From contig BDTR01000048.1 in the NCBI GenBank assembly GCA_002897775.1, forward strand, positions 1-45,988: a stretch of DNA of 45,988 nt, in the 5' to 3' direction. Under the pieces are notes generated by a model. The model worked only from the letters and a program-made list of their open reading frames with translations, was not told where the DNA came from and did no database searches. Both the position numbers and the translations under genes were made by a program. Shown piece by piece: positions 26,180-34,566 of this stretch. How positions within the stretch are numbered: the first letter of the stretch is position 1; every line of letters begins with the position of its first letter. This DNA is from a bacterium BMS3Bbin08 (GTDB lineage: Bacteria > Nitrospirota > Thermodesulfovibrionia > UBA6902 > BMS3Bbin08).

Positions 26180-26240
26180 ATTGTAGCACAACGTGTGCCT
26201 TATGTCAACACTATGAGTTATACGTTGTATGAAACAACGT
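26180..26240 (-). promoter_or_regulatory. Toxin-antitoxin promoter with two ACGTTGT palindromes
   Basis: On the minus strand TTGACA (26208-26203) and TACAAT (26185-26180) are separated by exactly 17 bases. The spacer holds GCACA-ACG-TGTGC (26186-26198). Just upstream, ACGTTGT-ATGAA-ACAACGT (26222-26240) is a perfect seven-base inverted repeat sharing the ACGT half-site. Repressor binding would cover the promoter, as expected for autoregulation by the antitoxin-toxin complex. Confidence 0.8.
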
Positions 26241-26272
26241 CCCTAAAATAAATATCATTTTCAACTCGCGAT

Positions 26273-26398
26273 TTAATTTTTTTTACATTTATCAAATGCC
26301 TTTAATGTATCAACATCAAATGTTAGATCGAATTTTTTAATGTTGCCCCTTGCTACCCCATTAACATTATAGACCTTATCACCTTTAGTCCACCACAT
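26273..26398 (-). pseudogene. Short open frame, possible C-terminal gene fragment
   Basis: A 41-codon minus-strand frame reading MWWTKGDKVYNVNGVARG, then IKKFDLTFDVDTLKAFDKC, ending in a stop. It has no ribosome site and no family I recognise. It directly follows palindromic repeats at 26405-26508, so it may be the tail of a gene cut by repeat insertion. It could also be chance. Confidence 0.25.
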
Positions 26399-26404
26399 TC
26401 CTGA

Positions 26405-26508
26405 TCTTTCCCTCGACTTTGGGCTTCGACTGAGCTCAGCCGAATGTCCTCGGGACGGACTTCGATGAGCTCAGTCGAATCGTGAGCCTGCCTGCCGGCA
26501 GGCAGGCT
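26405..26508. repeat. Cluster of dispersed palindromes
   Basis: Two related palindromes (TTCGACTGAGCTCAGCCGAA and TTCGATGAGCTCAGTCGAA) are followed by a perfect 24-base palindrome (26485-26508) built from GCCTGCC/GGCAGGC. No gene is seen between 26399 and 26603. The GGCAGGCAGG motif also occurs near 12822. Confidence 0.7.
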
Positions 26509-26603
26509 TGTCGAGCCGTGATTTCTCATATTTTCTCTTTTATGACCCGCATCATACCAATACGATCGTCTTATAGTATATTATTTAACTACAAGGAGAA
26601 TAA

Positions 26604-26858
26604 ATGTTTAAAGAAAGCTGTCCCGGAAGCACGGAAATAAAACAACCTAAACCAGAAGACATTAAATGCCGTTACTGCGGCAAGGTTATTGAGATCTGGA
26701 GCGATGAGACCGAGGTAACATGCCGTCACTGCGGCAAAATGAACTCGCGGGTCATGGCCCCAACATGTATAGAGTGGTGCGCCTTTGCAAAAGAATGCGT
26801 AGGCGAGGAAAAATACAGAAGACTTAAAACCGGTAACTATCGGTCAGGGCAAGTTTAA
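26604..26858 (+). CDS. Small zinc-ribbon protein, function unknown
   Basis: An 84-residue protein with two zinc knuckles (KCRYCGK and TCRHCGK, about residues 21-44) and a C-terminal CIEWCAFAKECVGEEKYRRL motif. Eight cysteines in 84 residues suggest one or two metal sites. It begins MFKESCPGS and has AAGGAG eight bases before ATG. The pattern looks conserved, and I recall similar short proteins in anaerobic Gram-negatives, but no function is known to me. It stands alone; an AT-rich promoter-like stretch (TATAGTATATTATTT, about 26571-26585) is upstream. Confidence 0.75.
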   Translation: MFKESCPGSTEIKQPKPEDIKCRYCGKVIEIWSDETEVTCRHCGKMNSRVMAPTCIEWCAFAKECVGEEKYRRLKTGNYRSGQV

Positions 26859-26888
26859 AAGCAGGCGGCAGAACAATATCGCGGGTAA

Positions 26889-27173
26889 TTATAAGGAAAC
26901 ACCCTTCATCCTTCTTTCCCTGGCAAAATTTTTGATTATCATAAGTGTGGTGTGCAGCCTCTGTAGTTTCATATTCCTGCTTCTTATGCGGCCGACATCA
27001 TTAAAGGGAAATTTCTCGCCTCTTATCTCGGTCTGAACCTTCATGACCTGCTGGTAAAGGCCTTTCAGAGATACGGCGTCCAGAGGTTTTAAAAAAAGAG
27101 GATTAACGATCGTGTACCCGTCCGCGATATCCCTGGCAGTTGCTGTAAGACTCTTGCCCCTTAGACTGATCAT
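26889..27173 (-). CDS. Uncharacterised small basic protein downstream of tatC
   Basis: A 94-residue, strongly basic, mostly helical protein with no recognised domain. It begins MISLRGKSLTATARDIADGY and ends LQRLHTTLMIIKNFARERRMKG. It follows tatC by 43 bases on the same strand and probably shares its transcript. The internal spacing of hydrophobic and basic residues (LKGLYQQVMKVQTEIRG) suggests a helical hairpin. The function is unknown. Confidence 0.65.
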   Translation of the reverse strand: MISLRGKSLTATARDIADGYTIVNPLFLKPLDAVSLKGLYQQVMKVQTEIRGEKFPFNDVGRIRSRNMKLQRLHTTLMIIKNFARERRMKGVSL

Positions 27174-27216
27174 TCTCTTCTCCTGGTATTAATTATACCT
27201 TAAAAAAATATCCTTT

Positions 27217-28014
27217 TTAAGCGGGGGGAGAGGTTTTGTCGTTCTCAACGTCTTTTTGCTTCACTCTCAGGACCTTTGACGCCAGGATACCGGCCTCATA
27301 CAGCAGGATTATGGGAAGCGCCATAAGCGTCTGGTTGAACGCGTCAGGAGTAGGGGTAATCAGCGCGGCAGCAACAAAAGCCAGGACTATAGCGTATTTC
27401 CTGTTTTTCCCCAGGGACTCAGGTGTGACGATCCCCATTCTTGTAAGAAAGACCAGCACGACCGGCAGTTCAAAGATAGCTCCAAAGGCAAGGATGAATT
27501 TCAGGCAAAAATCAATATACTTTCCCACAGACAGCATGGGTTTAAGCACGCCTGTCTTATAGTTTAAAAGGAAGTTCATTGCAAAAGGCAGCACTATAAT
27601 GAAGCAGAAAAGGGCGCCTAAAAGAAAAAGGAACGTTGTTGCAGCTATAAAAGGAACTACGTATTTTTTTTCTTTTGGCATCAGGCCCGGTGCGACAAAC
27701 GCCCAGAACTCATATAACAACAGCGGAGAGCTTATCACAAGCCCGCTTATTAATGAAACTTTTATGTGCATCCATAATGCCTCTGCAGGCGCAAGAAACA
27801 CGAGTTCATGTCTTGTGGCCAAAGGCTCAAAGGAAAAAAAAGGAAACCCCGCGGATAACTTGAGTGAGCTGTTCATGGGCAGTGTGAGCATAGAAAAGAT
27901 ATCCTCGGAAAAATAAAAACAGACGCCGGCAACTATAACAACAGCTCCCAGGGACAACATCAATCTCTTCCTGAGCTCGCCCAGGTGCTCTGTTATAGGC
28001 AGTTTATCCATCAT
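27217..28014 (-). CDS. tatC: Twin-arginine translocase subunit TatC
   Basis: A 265-residue six-helix membrane protein that recognises twin-arginine signal peptides. Landmarks are ITEHLGELRKRL at the N-terminus, FFSFEPLATRHELVFLAPAEALWMHIKVSL, LLLYEFWAFVAPGLMPKEKK, and FGAIFELPVVLVFLTRMGIV with RKYAIVLAFVAAALITPTPD. The frame is open to 28041, but ATG 28014 (or 28011) gives the family N-terminus MMDKLPITEHL and overlaps the tatB stop by 11 bases. It forms an operon with the TatA/B gene upstream and the 94-residue gene downstream. Confidence 0.95.
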   Translation of the reverse strand: MMDKLPITEHLGELRKRLMLSLGAVVIVAGVCFYFSEDIFSMLTLPMNSSLKLSAGFPFFSFEPLATRHELVFLAPAEALWMHIKVSLISGLVISSPLLLYEFWAFVAPGLMPKEKKYVVPFIAATTFLFLLGALFCFIIVLPFAMNFLLNYKTGVLKPMLSVGKYIDFCLKFILAFGAIFELPVVLVFLTRMGIVTPESLGKNRKYAIVLAFVAAALITPTPDAFNQTLMALPIILLYEAGILASKVLRVKQKDVENDKTSPPA

Positions 28015-28312
28015 CTTTCTTCTCTTCGGGCCCCTCTTCATCGGGGCCGGGTTTTTCCACCTGTTTCATGGGCTCTGGAACTTCTGTTTTTTCCTCTTTT
28101 TCAGGGACTTCGGGCCTGGTCTCCAGAGATACGCTCTCTTCTATCCTGGATTCTGCCTCATCAAAAGAGTCCTTTACCCCGCGCAAGGCCCTTTTCATCT
28201 CCCTGACGCCCCTGCCCAGCGCCCTGCTCAGTTCCGGCAGTTTTTTAGGCCCGAAAACAAAAAGAGCCACAACAAAGACCAGTATAAGTTCCTGCATTCC
28301 AAGGTCAAACAC
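28004..28312 (-). CDS. tatB: Sec-independent translocase TatA/TatB family protein
   Basis: A 102-residue single-span protein. The GTG start gives MFDLGMQELILVFVVALFVFGPKKLPEL: a short transmembrane helix, the FGP hinge and an amphipathic helix (RALGRGVREMKRALRGV), followed by an acidic, proline-rich tail. MFDLG resembles TatB, whereas the short amphipathic helix fits either TatA or TatB. It is the only TatA/B-type gene here, so it may serve both roles or a tatA may lie elsewhere. It is first in the tat operon. Confidence 0.85.
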   Translation of the reverse strand: MFDLGMQELILVFVVALFVFGPKKLPELSRALGRGVREMKRALRGVKDSFDEAESRIEESVSLETRPEVPEKEEKTEVPEPMKQVEKPGPDEEGPEEKKDDG

Positions 28313-28493
28313 GCGGTCATATCCCCTTTATCAGACGGTTTGCAAAAATGTGATCTGTCTCAAGCATTAGAAGAACATATCAGAATGTACGATTAAGTGT
28401 CAATCAGGAAGATCTGATGCTTTTTGAACTTGACCTTATTATACAGTTCTCATAAAATCTAATAATCAGCACTAACTTCTGGAGGGAGAAATC

Positions 28494-29372
28494 ATGTTTA
28501 AAGGATCAGCTGTCGCAATAGTTACACCATTTAAAAACAACAAAGTCGATGAAAAGGCCCTTGTTGATCTGATCGAGTGGCATATCTCTGAAGGTACGAA
28601 TGCCATTGTGCCCTGCGGCACAACAGGAGAGGCGTCTACCCTTGATTACGATGAGCACTACAGGGTAATAGAGGTAACTGTTCAGACCGTTAACAAAAGG
28701 GTCCCGGTAGTCGCGGGCACAGGCGCCAACTCCACGGACGAGACCCTGACCATGACTAAAAAAGCCAGGGCCCTTGGCGCGGACGGGGTCCTGCTGGTCA
28801 CACCATACTACAACAAGCCATCCCAGGAAGGCCTTTACATACATTACGAAAAGGTCGCGAAAACAGTGGATATACCTGTGGTGCTGTACAATGTTCCCAG
28901 CCGGACAGGGGTAAATATGCTCCCAAAAACAGTAGCAAGGCTTGCTGAGATCGAGAACATCGTGGCGATCAAGGAAGCCACAGGCAGTATGAAACAGGTG
29001 AGCGAGGTAATACGCCTGTGCGGAGACAGTATAACCCTGATCTCAGGTGATGACTTCACAACATTGACACTCATGGCCCTTGGCGGCAAAGGCGTGATAT
29101 CTGTTGCCGCGAATGTTGCCCCAAAAGATGTCTCTGATATGTGCCGGCTGTGGAATGAGGGCAAAATCGAAGAGGCCAGGAAACTGCATTTTAAGCTTGA
29201 GCCTGTTAATGAGTCAATGTTCATTGAGACAAACCCGGTACCTGCTAAAACCGCTCTTGGCATGATGGGGAAGATACAGGAAGAGTTCAGGCTGCCCCTT
29301 TGCGCCATGAGCAGTGAAAACAAGGAAAAATTAAAAAAAATCCTTATTAATCAGGGGCTTCTATCATCTTAA
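28494..29372 (+). CDS. dapA: 4-hydroxy-tetrahydrodipicolinate synthase
   Basis: A 292-residue TIM-barrel aldolase of lysine and diaminopimelate synthesis that condenses pyruvate with aspartate semialdehyde. FKGSAVAIVTPFKNNKVDE opens the protein. CGTTGEASTL binds the pyruvate carboxylate, VLYNVPSRTGV holds the catalytic tyrosine, and IVAIKEATGSM has the Schiff-base lysine. LISGDDF and GVISVAANVAP follow. The length is typical. GGAGGGAG precedes ATG. It is monocistronic and followed by an inverted repeat at 29408-29450. Regulation by lysine cannot be judged here. Confidence 0.96.
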   Translation: MFKGSAVAIVTPFKNNKVDEKALVDLIEWHISEGTNAIVPCGTTGEASTLDYDEHYRVIEVTVQTVNKRVPVVAGTGANSTDETLTMTKKARALGADGVLLVTPYYNKPSQEGLYIHYEKVAKTVDIPVVLYNVPSRTGVNMLPKTVARLAEIENIVAIKEATGSMKQVSEVIRLCGDSITLISGDDFTTLTLMALGGKGVISVAANVAPKDVSDMCRLWNEGKIEEARKLHFKLEPVNESMFIETNPVPAKTALGMMGKIQEEFRLPLCAMSSENKEKLKKILINQGLLSS

Positions 29373-29407
29373 TGTTCCATATTTATCATAGATTTTAGCA
29401 TAATTCA

Positions 29408-29450
29408 CCCCGTTAGAAAATTCTCATGATCTTTATTTTTTTTAACGGGG
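29408..29450 (+). terminator. CCCCGTTA/TAACGGGG inverted repeat after dapA
   Basis: CCCCGTTAGA (29408) pairs with TTTAACGGGG (ending 29450) across an AT-rich loop that includes T8. The T run is inside the loop rather than after the stem, so termination is possible but not canonical. It shares its arm with 11503-11536. Confidence 0.45.
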
Positions 29451-29455
29451 TAAGC

Positions 29456-29484
29456 TTGAATATATAAGGGTTTTCTGTTATCAT
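29456..29484 (+). promoter_or_regulatory. Promoter of the 6S RNA
   Basis: TTGAAT (29456-29461) and TATCAT (29479-29484) are separated by 17 bases. Transcription would start near 29491-29493, at the base of the 6S RNA terminal stem. Confidence 0.7.
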
Positions 29485-29490
29485 TAATCA

Positions 29491-29676
29491 GGTAATTACC
29501 TGCCTTGTGCGTGATAGGTGGAGAACTTGAACCTTCAATTAGATTTAGCAGGGAGCCAGAGTAAGGCAATTGTGAGCAACCCGACCTGTCGGGAAATGCC
29601 TAATTTTGTCTTCAAGGCGCCCACCTGTAAAAATAGGGATTCAAGATGCCCGTCTACACGACAAGGTGGGTCTTAT
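29491..29676 (+). ncRNA. ssrS: 6S RNA
   Basis: A roughly 180-base RNA with the 6S architecture, which mimics an open promoter and sequesters sigma70 RNA polymerase. The ends pair (ACCTGCCTTGTG near 29498 with ACAAGGTGGGT near 29660-29671). The next stem pairs CTTGAA (about 29526) with TTCAAG (about 29640). After a large single-stranded bubble, GGGAGCC closes with GGCGCCC, and the apical arm holds GGCA/TGCC and CCCGACCTGTCGGG. GCGCCCACCTG is a hallmark of many 6S RNAs. It has its own promoter and terminator and lies upstream of rarA, a neighbour I recall for 6S RNA in related phyla. Confidence 0.85.
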
Positions 29677-29712
29677 AACCCCGTAGTTGCGGGGTTAATC
29701 TTGTTGTTTTTG
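29677..29712 (+). terminator. Intrinsic terminator of the 6S RNA
   Basis: AACCCCG (29677-29683) and CGGGGTT (29690-29696) form a perfect stem with a six-base loop. It is followed by the T-rich tract AATCTTGTTGTTTTT. Confidence 0.8.
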
Positions 29713-29983
29713 GCCTTGACAGTTACACTTTGCCGGGTAAGGATGATAATTATAGACTTAACGGATAGGCTTTTCGGCCCCGTGAATTATATCGCAGTTT
29801 ATTCCATTTTTCGCCAAATCCTGCCATCAATGGAGGATTTGAACGGGGTTTATCCTATAGAATCAGTAAATCTTTATAATTATATCCAGCCACCCGCATA
29901 AGTTCTCACTGTCAAAGGCCGTTTGAGCAAGGTCCCGGTACGTACGGCGACCAAAGAGGCCGGGGAAATACCCCGTTGACAGA
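29713..29983 (+). other. Gap between 6S RNA and rarA
   Basis: No gene is convincing. TTGACA occurs at 29716-29721 without a well-placed -10. Shortly before rarA, GGGGAAATACCCC (about 29961-29973) is a small hairpin next to the rarA start, which has no visible Shine-Dalgarno sequence. Confidence 0.4.
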
Positions 29984-31249
29984 ATGGAACTTTTTAATTC
30001 CAACAGAACAGCTCCACTTGCCTGGAGGATGCAGCCCCGGACACTGGAGGAATTCCTGGGCCAGTCCCACATACTGGGCCATGGAAAACCTTTAAAAGAG
30101 GCTATTGAAAAGGATTCCATAGTCTCCCTTATACTGTACGGCCCGCCCGGCACTGGCAAGACCGCACTGGCTCATATAATCGCCCGGATGACAAAGGCAT
30201 TATTTATGTCCCTTAATGCTGTTACTTCCGGTGTGGCGGACATAAAAGAGGCCCTGAAAAGTGCTCGTAAGGGTCAGCGGGCCATACTTTTTATCGACGA
30301 GATCCACAGGTTCAATAAACTTCAGCAGGACGCCCTGCTGCCTGATGTTGAGACAGGCAACGTAACACTTATAGGCGCTTCAACACAAAACCCGTTTTTT
30401 TCAATAATTCCAGCTCTGTCCTCAAGGTCCATGATCTTCCAGTTTTTCCCCTTAAAAGAAGATGATATTAAAAAATTGCTTGACAATGCCCTGAAAGACA
30501 AAGAAAACGGTATAGGTGGATCAGGGATAGAACTTACACCGGATGCAATGAATTTTATCGCCAGGGTTTCAGAAGGCGACGCAAGAAAGGCGTTTAACGC
30601 CCTTGAACTGGGCAGCTTTATTCTTAAAAGCACGAACTGCTCCACTTATGACATTAAACTGGCAAAAGAGGTCCTCCAGAAAAAATCCCTTTATTACAAC
30701 GAGGAGGAACACTACAACACTATCTCGGCTTTTATAAAAAGCATGCGTGGAGGGGATCCTGACGCCTCGCTTTACTGGCTGGCAAAAATGATAGAGGCTG
30801 GGGAAGACCCTTTATTTATAGCAAGAAGGATCGTTATCTGCGCTTCAGAAGACGTAGGCAATGCTGACCCAAGGGCACTGGAGCTTGCGGTTGCCGCAAT
30901 GAAGGCAACTGAACTGATCGGCATGCCAGAGGCACGAATACCTCTGGCACAGGCAGCGATCTATATCGCAATGGCACCGAAAAGCAACGCGTCGTACATG
31001 GGCATAGAGAACGCCCTGTCAAACGTCCGGGAGGAAAGAACAGAGCAGGTGCCTTCACATCTTAAAAGCACCGGTTACAGGGGCGCATCCCGTCTCGGAG
31101 CCGGTATAGGGTATAAATATCCTCATAACTACAACGGTCATTCCGTGGATCAGGAATACCTCCCGCGGAAAAAGACGTTCTATTATCCGTCCGGACAGGG
31201 TTATGAAAAAGTATTCAAAATCAGGTTGCACAAAAGGAGGGTTGTATAA
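29984..31249 (+). CDS. rarA: Replication-associated recombination protein A (RarA/MgsA)
   Basis: A 421-residue AAA+ clamp-loader-like ATPase that acts at stalled replication forks. It starts [30 protein letters not shown], the usual family N-terminus. Walker A is [10 protein letters not shown], Walker [13 protein letters not shown], sensor 1 [11 protein letters not shown], and [12 protein letters not shown] is the arginine-finger/sensor 2 region. The C-terminal tetramer domain has [20 protein letters not shown] and ends with YKYPHNY...[17 protein letters not shown]. The stop overlaps the rny start (TAATG). Translation initiation looks SD-independent. Confidence 0.95.
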   Translation: MELFNSNRTAPLAWRMQPRTLEEFLGQSHILGHGKPLKEAIEKDSIVSLILYGPPGTGKTALAHIIARMTKALFMSLNAVTSGVADIKEALKSARKGQRAILFIDEIHRFNKLQQDALLPDVETGNVTLIGASTQNPFFSIIPALSSRSMIFQFFPLKEDDIKKLLDNALKDKENGIGGSGIELTPDAMNFIARVSEGDARKAFNALELGSFILKSTNCSTYDIKLAKEVLQKKSLYYNEEEHYNTISAFIKSMRGGDPDASLYWLAKMIEAGEDPLFIARRIVICASEDVGNADPRALELAVAAMKATELIGMPEARIPLAQAAIYIAMAPKSNASYMGIENALSNVREERTEQVPSHLKSTGYRGASRLGAGIGYKYPHNYNGHSVDQEYLPRKKTFYYPSGQGYEKVFKIRLHKRRVV

Positions 31250-32814
31250 TGTCGATTAACCTATATATCTTTCTTGCGCTTGCGGTCGGGTTAGTCGTTG
31301 GTTTTGTCCTTTCAGCCATATACTACAGGGGAACTGCCGGTAAAAGGCTGAAAGACGCTGAACAAAAGACCAGTAGACTTCTGCAGGATGCCAGGAGAGA
31401 AGCAGCGACCATTAAAAAAGAAGGTGATCTTGCCGCTAAAGACAAAATAGTACAGGCGAAAGTTGAAGTTGAGAAAGAATTAAAAGAGCAGAGGTCCGAG
31501 CTTAACCGGCTGGACAAGAGACTACGGAACAGGGAAGAGATGCTGGACAGGAAACTGGAGCAGTTCGATAAAAAGGAGTATAGCTTCAACAGAAGGGAAA
31601 AGGAATTTCTCAACAGGGAGAAGAAGCTGGCAGAAAAAGAGAGTAACTACGAAAAGCTCCTCAAAGAGCAGAAGGAACTACTCGAGCGCCTTTCGGGACT
31701 CAGTTCCGAGGACGCGAAAAAACAGCTTTTACTGATAATAGAGGAAGAGTCGAAATTCGAGGCCGCGAAAGTAGCAAAGCGGGTTGAAGACGAAGCGGTT
31801 GAGTCAGCCAACCGCAAGTCCAAAGAGATCATCAGTCTTGCCATTCAGAGATACGCGAGCGACTATGTTAGCGAACACACCATCTCCACCGTTTCCCTGC
31901 CTTCGGACGAGATGAAGGGAAGGATCATAGGAAGGGAAGGAAGGAACATCAGGGCGCTTGAGGCAGCCACCGGGATCGAACTCATCATAGACGACACCCC
32001 TCAAACAGTGCTGCTGTCCGGTTTTGATCCTGTAAGGAGAGAGATCGCGAGAATCTCTCTGGAGCGTCTTATAGCTGACGGAAGGGTCCATCCTGCCAGG
32101 ATCGAAGAGGTTGTTGAAAAGGTAAAAAAGGAGATCGAGAACACTATTAAAGAAGACGGGGATAAGACGGTCTTTGACCTGGGACTGCACGGCATACACC
32201 CGGAAATAGTAAAGCTTCTCGGAAGGCTCAAGTACAGGACCTCTTACGCGCAGAACGTCCTTCAGCACTCAAGAGAGGTCGGGTACCTCGCTGGTATAAT
32301 GGCCGGGGAACTGAGAGTGGATTCAAAACTCGCCAGGAGAGCAGGGCTTCTCCACGACATAGGCAAGGCAGTTGACCACGAGGTCGAAGGCTCTCACCAG
32401 GCCATCGGCGCGAGCCTTGCCAGGAAATATGGAGAAAACGCAAAGGTAGTCAATGCCATTGAGGTCCACCATGGAGAAGGAGACCCCCTATCAGTGGAAG
32501 CGGCGCTTGTAGCCGCGGCTGACGCCCTTTCTGCCGCAAGACCTGGTGCGCGAAAGGAATCTCTTGAAAGGTATCTTAAACGGCTTGAAAAACTGGAAGA
32601 GCTCGCGACATCTTTTAACGGCGTAAATAAATGTTATGCCATTCAGGCCGGCAGAGAGGTAAGGATCATTGTAAAGCCGGAGGAGGTGAACGACGATCTT
32701 TCCGCCCAGCTCTCAAGGGACCTTGCCAAAAAGATAGAGGAGGAGCTTACATATCCCGGGCAGATAAAAGTAACCGTGATAAGGGAGTCCAGATACGTAA
32801 AATACGCGAGGTGA
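31249..32814 (+). CDS. rny: Ribonuclease Y
   Basis: A 521-residue membrane-anchored endoribonuclease that starts mRNA decay. It has an N-terminal transmembrane helix ([21 protein letters not shown]), a long highly charged coiled coil to about residue 200, a KH domain with [15 protein letters not shown], and an HD domain with [31 protein letters not shown] and [20 protein letters not shown]. The length is typical. GGAGGG precedes ATG, which overlaps the rarA stop. ymdB follows, a pairing seen in many bacteria. Confidence 0.97.
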   Translation: MSINLYIFLALAVGLVVGFVLSAIYYRGTAGKRLKDAEQKTSRLLQDARREAATIKKEGDLAAKDKIVQAKVEVEKELKEQRSELNRLDKRLRNREEMLDRKLEQFDKKEYSFNRREKEFLNREKKLAEKESNYEKLLKEQKELLERLSGLSSEDAKKQLLLIIEEESKFEAAKVAKRVEDEAVESANRKSKEIISLAIQRYASDYVSEHTISTVSLPSDEMKGRIIGREGRNIRALEAATGIELIIDDTPQTVLLSGFDPVRREIARISLERLIADGRVHPARIEEVVEKVKKEIENTIKEDGDKTVFDLGLHGIHPEIVKLLGRLKYRTSYAQNVLQHSREVGYLAGIMAGELRVDSKLARRAGLLHDIGKAVDHEVEGSHQAIGASLARKYGENAKVVNAIEVHHGEGDPLSVEAALVAAADALSAARPGARKESLERYLKRLEKLEELATSFNGVNKCYAIQAGREVRIIVKPEEVNDDLSAQLSRDLAKKIEEELTYPGQIKVTVIRESRYVKYAR

Positions 32815-32859
32815 TATATCGATACACGATACAGAGGAAAAAAGGCAAGGGTCAGGAAG

Positions 32860-32945
32860 CCGGTATGGTAGTTGGGTCAGGGTAAAGTTAACACCAAATA
32901 CTTAACCCATTAACCAAACCGGCATCGTAACCTTAACCATAACCG
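32860..32945. repeat. Quasi-palindrome of TTAACC-type words after rny
   Basis: GCCGGTATGGTAGTTGGGT pairs imperfectly with ACCCATTAACCAAACCGGC. The flanks carry further TTAACC/CTTAACC words up to ACCATAACCG. It belongs to the same class of word-built gap elements as 22009 and 33750. Confidence 0.55.
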
Positions 32946-32957
32946 AGATTTTGAATC

Positions 32958-33743
32958 ATGAAAGTTTTATTTATAGGTGACATCGTAGGTAAGCCCGGCA
33001 GAAATGCACTGAAGCAGGGGGCTCTTAAACTTATTGATAAGCTGAAAATAGATTTTGTTGTAGCGAACGCTGAAAATGCTGCCGGCGGATTCGGGATAAC
33101 AAAAACTGTTGGTGAAGAGCTTTTCTCAATGGGCGTAATTAATGTACTTACCTCGGGCAACCATATCTGGGATAAAAAAGAGGCCATTACATATATAGAG
33201 GAGGAAAACCGGCTTCTCAGACCTGCTAATTATCCCGAAGAAGTGCCGGGACGCGGAAGTATAGTCGTCACGACCCCTGGCGGAGGGAAGATAGCGGTGC
33301 TGAATATCTCCGGCAGGGTGTATATGAATCAGCTTGACTGCCCTTTTAAGACCGCGAAAAGAGAGATTCCCAGGCTTAAAGAACATACCAACGCTATCAT
33401 TGTAGATTTTCATGCCGAGGCGACCTCTGAAAAATCAGCTTTCGGATGGTTCCTGGATGGAGAGGTAAGCGCTGTTATAGGCACACATACTCATGTGCAG
33501 ACCGCGGATGAAACAATACTGCCCAAAGGCACCGCGTTCATAACAGACGCCGGGATGACAGGCCCGGTAAATTCTGTAATAGGCGTAAATAAAGACCTTG
33601 TAATAAAGAGATTCCTGACAAACATCCCCATTCGTTTTGAAACGGCAAAAGGGGCGTCTGTGCTTTCCGGTGTTGTGTTTGAAATTGATCCGCAGTCAGG
33701 AAAGGCAGATAACATTCAGCGTCTGCAGATTAAGTTCTCCTAA
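32958..33743 (+). CDS. ymdB: YmdB-type metallophosphoesterase
   Basis: A 261-residue calcineurin-like phosphoesterase of the YmdB family (2',3'-cyclic nucleotide phosphodiesterase in Bacillus). Metal ligands are visible in MKVLFIGDIVGKPGRNAL, VANAENAAGGFGIT, TSGNHIWDKKEA, IIVDFHAEATSEK and IGTHTHVQTADE. FITDAGMTGP is a further family block. The length is typical. It is downstream of rny, so the two RNA-linked functions are probably co-regulated, although a 143-base repeat-containing gap separates them. Confidence 0.94.
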   Translation: MKVLFIGDIVGKPGRNALKQGALKLIDKLKIDFVVANAENAAGGFGITKTVGEELFSMGVINVLTSGNHIWDKKEAITYIEEENRLLRPANYPEEVPGRGSIVVTTPGGGKIAVLNISGRVYMNQLDCPFKTAKREIPRLKEHTNAIIVDFHAEATSEKSAFGWFLDGEVSAVIGTHTHVQTADETILPKGTAFITDAGMTGPVNSVIGVNKDLVIKRFLTNIPIRFETAKGASVLSGVVFEIDPQSGKADNIQRLQIKFS

Positions 33744-33749
33744 TTTAAA

Positions 33750-33826
33750 AAAGTAGAGAGTAGATAGTAGAAAGCAGCAAGAAAAAAAATCTTTCTACTC
33801 GCTACTCGTTGCTCGCTACTTTCTTA
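33750..33826. repeat. Quasi-palindrome of GTAGC/GAGTAG words after ymdB
   Basis: GTAGAGAGTAGATAGTAGAAAGCAGCAAG, interrupted by AAAAAAAATC, is mirrored by TTTCTACTCGCTACTCGTTGCTCGCTAC. Pairing is extensive but imperfect. It separates the convergent ymdB and HU genes and could act as a bidirectional terminator. Confidence 0.6.
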
Positions 33827-33832
33827 AAGTTA

Positions 33833-34105
33833 TTACTTAACTGCTGATTTAAGGGCTTTACCAGCTGTAAACTTGGGAGTTTTTGTGGCAGGGATCTTGA
33901 TCTCCATACCTGTTTTCGGGTTGCGGCCCCTCCGGGCCTTTCTCCTGCTGACAGAAAAAGTTCCAAACCCTACCAGCGTCACCTTATCGCCCTTTTTAAG
34001 GGCCCTGGTAACACCACCAATAAAAGAATCAATTGCTTTTGTAGCTGCAGCCTTTGATATCCTGGTATTGTCCGCCACAAGATCGATAAGTTCAGCTTTT
34101 GTCAT
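33833..34105 (-). CDS. HU family DNA-binding protein
   Basis: A 90-residue nucleoid protein. It begins [28 protein letters not shown] and has the [28 protein letters not shown] beta-arm, then [20 protein letters not shown]. This is the standard HU/IHF length. It would bend and compact DNA as a dimer. GAGGAGAGG precedes the ATG. Because the same neighbourhood also has a lysine-tailed SWIB protein and a lysine-tailed DUF72 protein, several DNA-binding basic proteins cluster here. Confidence 0.95.
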   Translation of the reverse strand: MTKAELIDLVADNTRISKAAATKAIDSFIGGVTRALKKGDKVTLVGFGTFSVSRRKARRGRNPKTGMEIKIPATKTPKFTAGKALKSAVK

Positions 34106-34199
34106 AATTCCTCTCCTCTTTTAAAAATATTGAGAATTGCGTCCCTGCAGAGAATAAAAACGTAAGAAAAAAGATACCAGTCTAAATTATCATTTGTCA

Positions 34200-34438
34200 A
34201 CAGTTTTATCCGCCTTGTCAAACCAATTTAGAAATGTCCTATTCTTACCAATTTAGAAATGTCCTGTTTTTGCATTGACTCAATGCAGGTGTCATTCCCG
34301 CTTGTCGGGAATCTTTCAGACTTGTTTAGAAGGATGCTGGACAAGCCAGCATGACAGACAGGGATGTTTTAAAAGGGTTATATAGCATGACCGTTTTTAG
34401 GACATTTCTATTTTGGTATTACACAGTTTTATCCGCCT
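34200..34438. mobile_element. MITE-like element with terminal inverted repeats and 16-base flanking duplication
   Basis: CCAATTTAGAAATGTCCT occurs twice at the left (34223-34240, 34248-34265), and its inverse lies at the right (34399-34416, 16 of 18 bases matching). The unit is flanked by the direct repeat ACAGTTTTATCCGCCT (34200-34215 and 34423-34438), which looks like a target duplication. No transposase is inside. The core holds REP-type hairpins (GTCATTCCCGCTTG and GGACAAGCCAGCATGAC). The terminal motif reminds me of IS481-type element ends, but that is recollection only. Confidence 0.6.
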
Positions 34439-34534
34439 ACGCAGATGCACAGAGATGCTTCGGCGGATTTCTCAGTTGGCGGATAACCCTCCGAAGCCTT
34501 GGCGAAGGAGGGTTATCAGGAAGGTACCACGGAC
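34428..34534. repeat. REP-like hairpins between HU and the TPR gene
   Basis: TTATCCGCC pairs with GGCGGATAA, and TAACCCTCC pairs with GGAGGGTTA around a GAAGCC...GGCGAA core. No gene is seen between 34106 and 34566. Confidence 0.6.
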
Positions 34535-34566
34535 AAGCACGCATCACCCTTTAACGTATTCCCGGC

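Noticed and set aside
29518..29901. 127-codon open frame after dapA
   Set aside because: It runs through the 6S RNA and its terminator, has no ribosome site, and its translation has no domain features.
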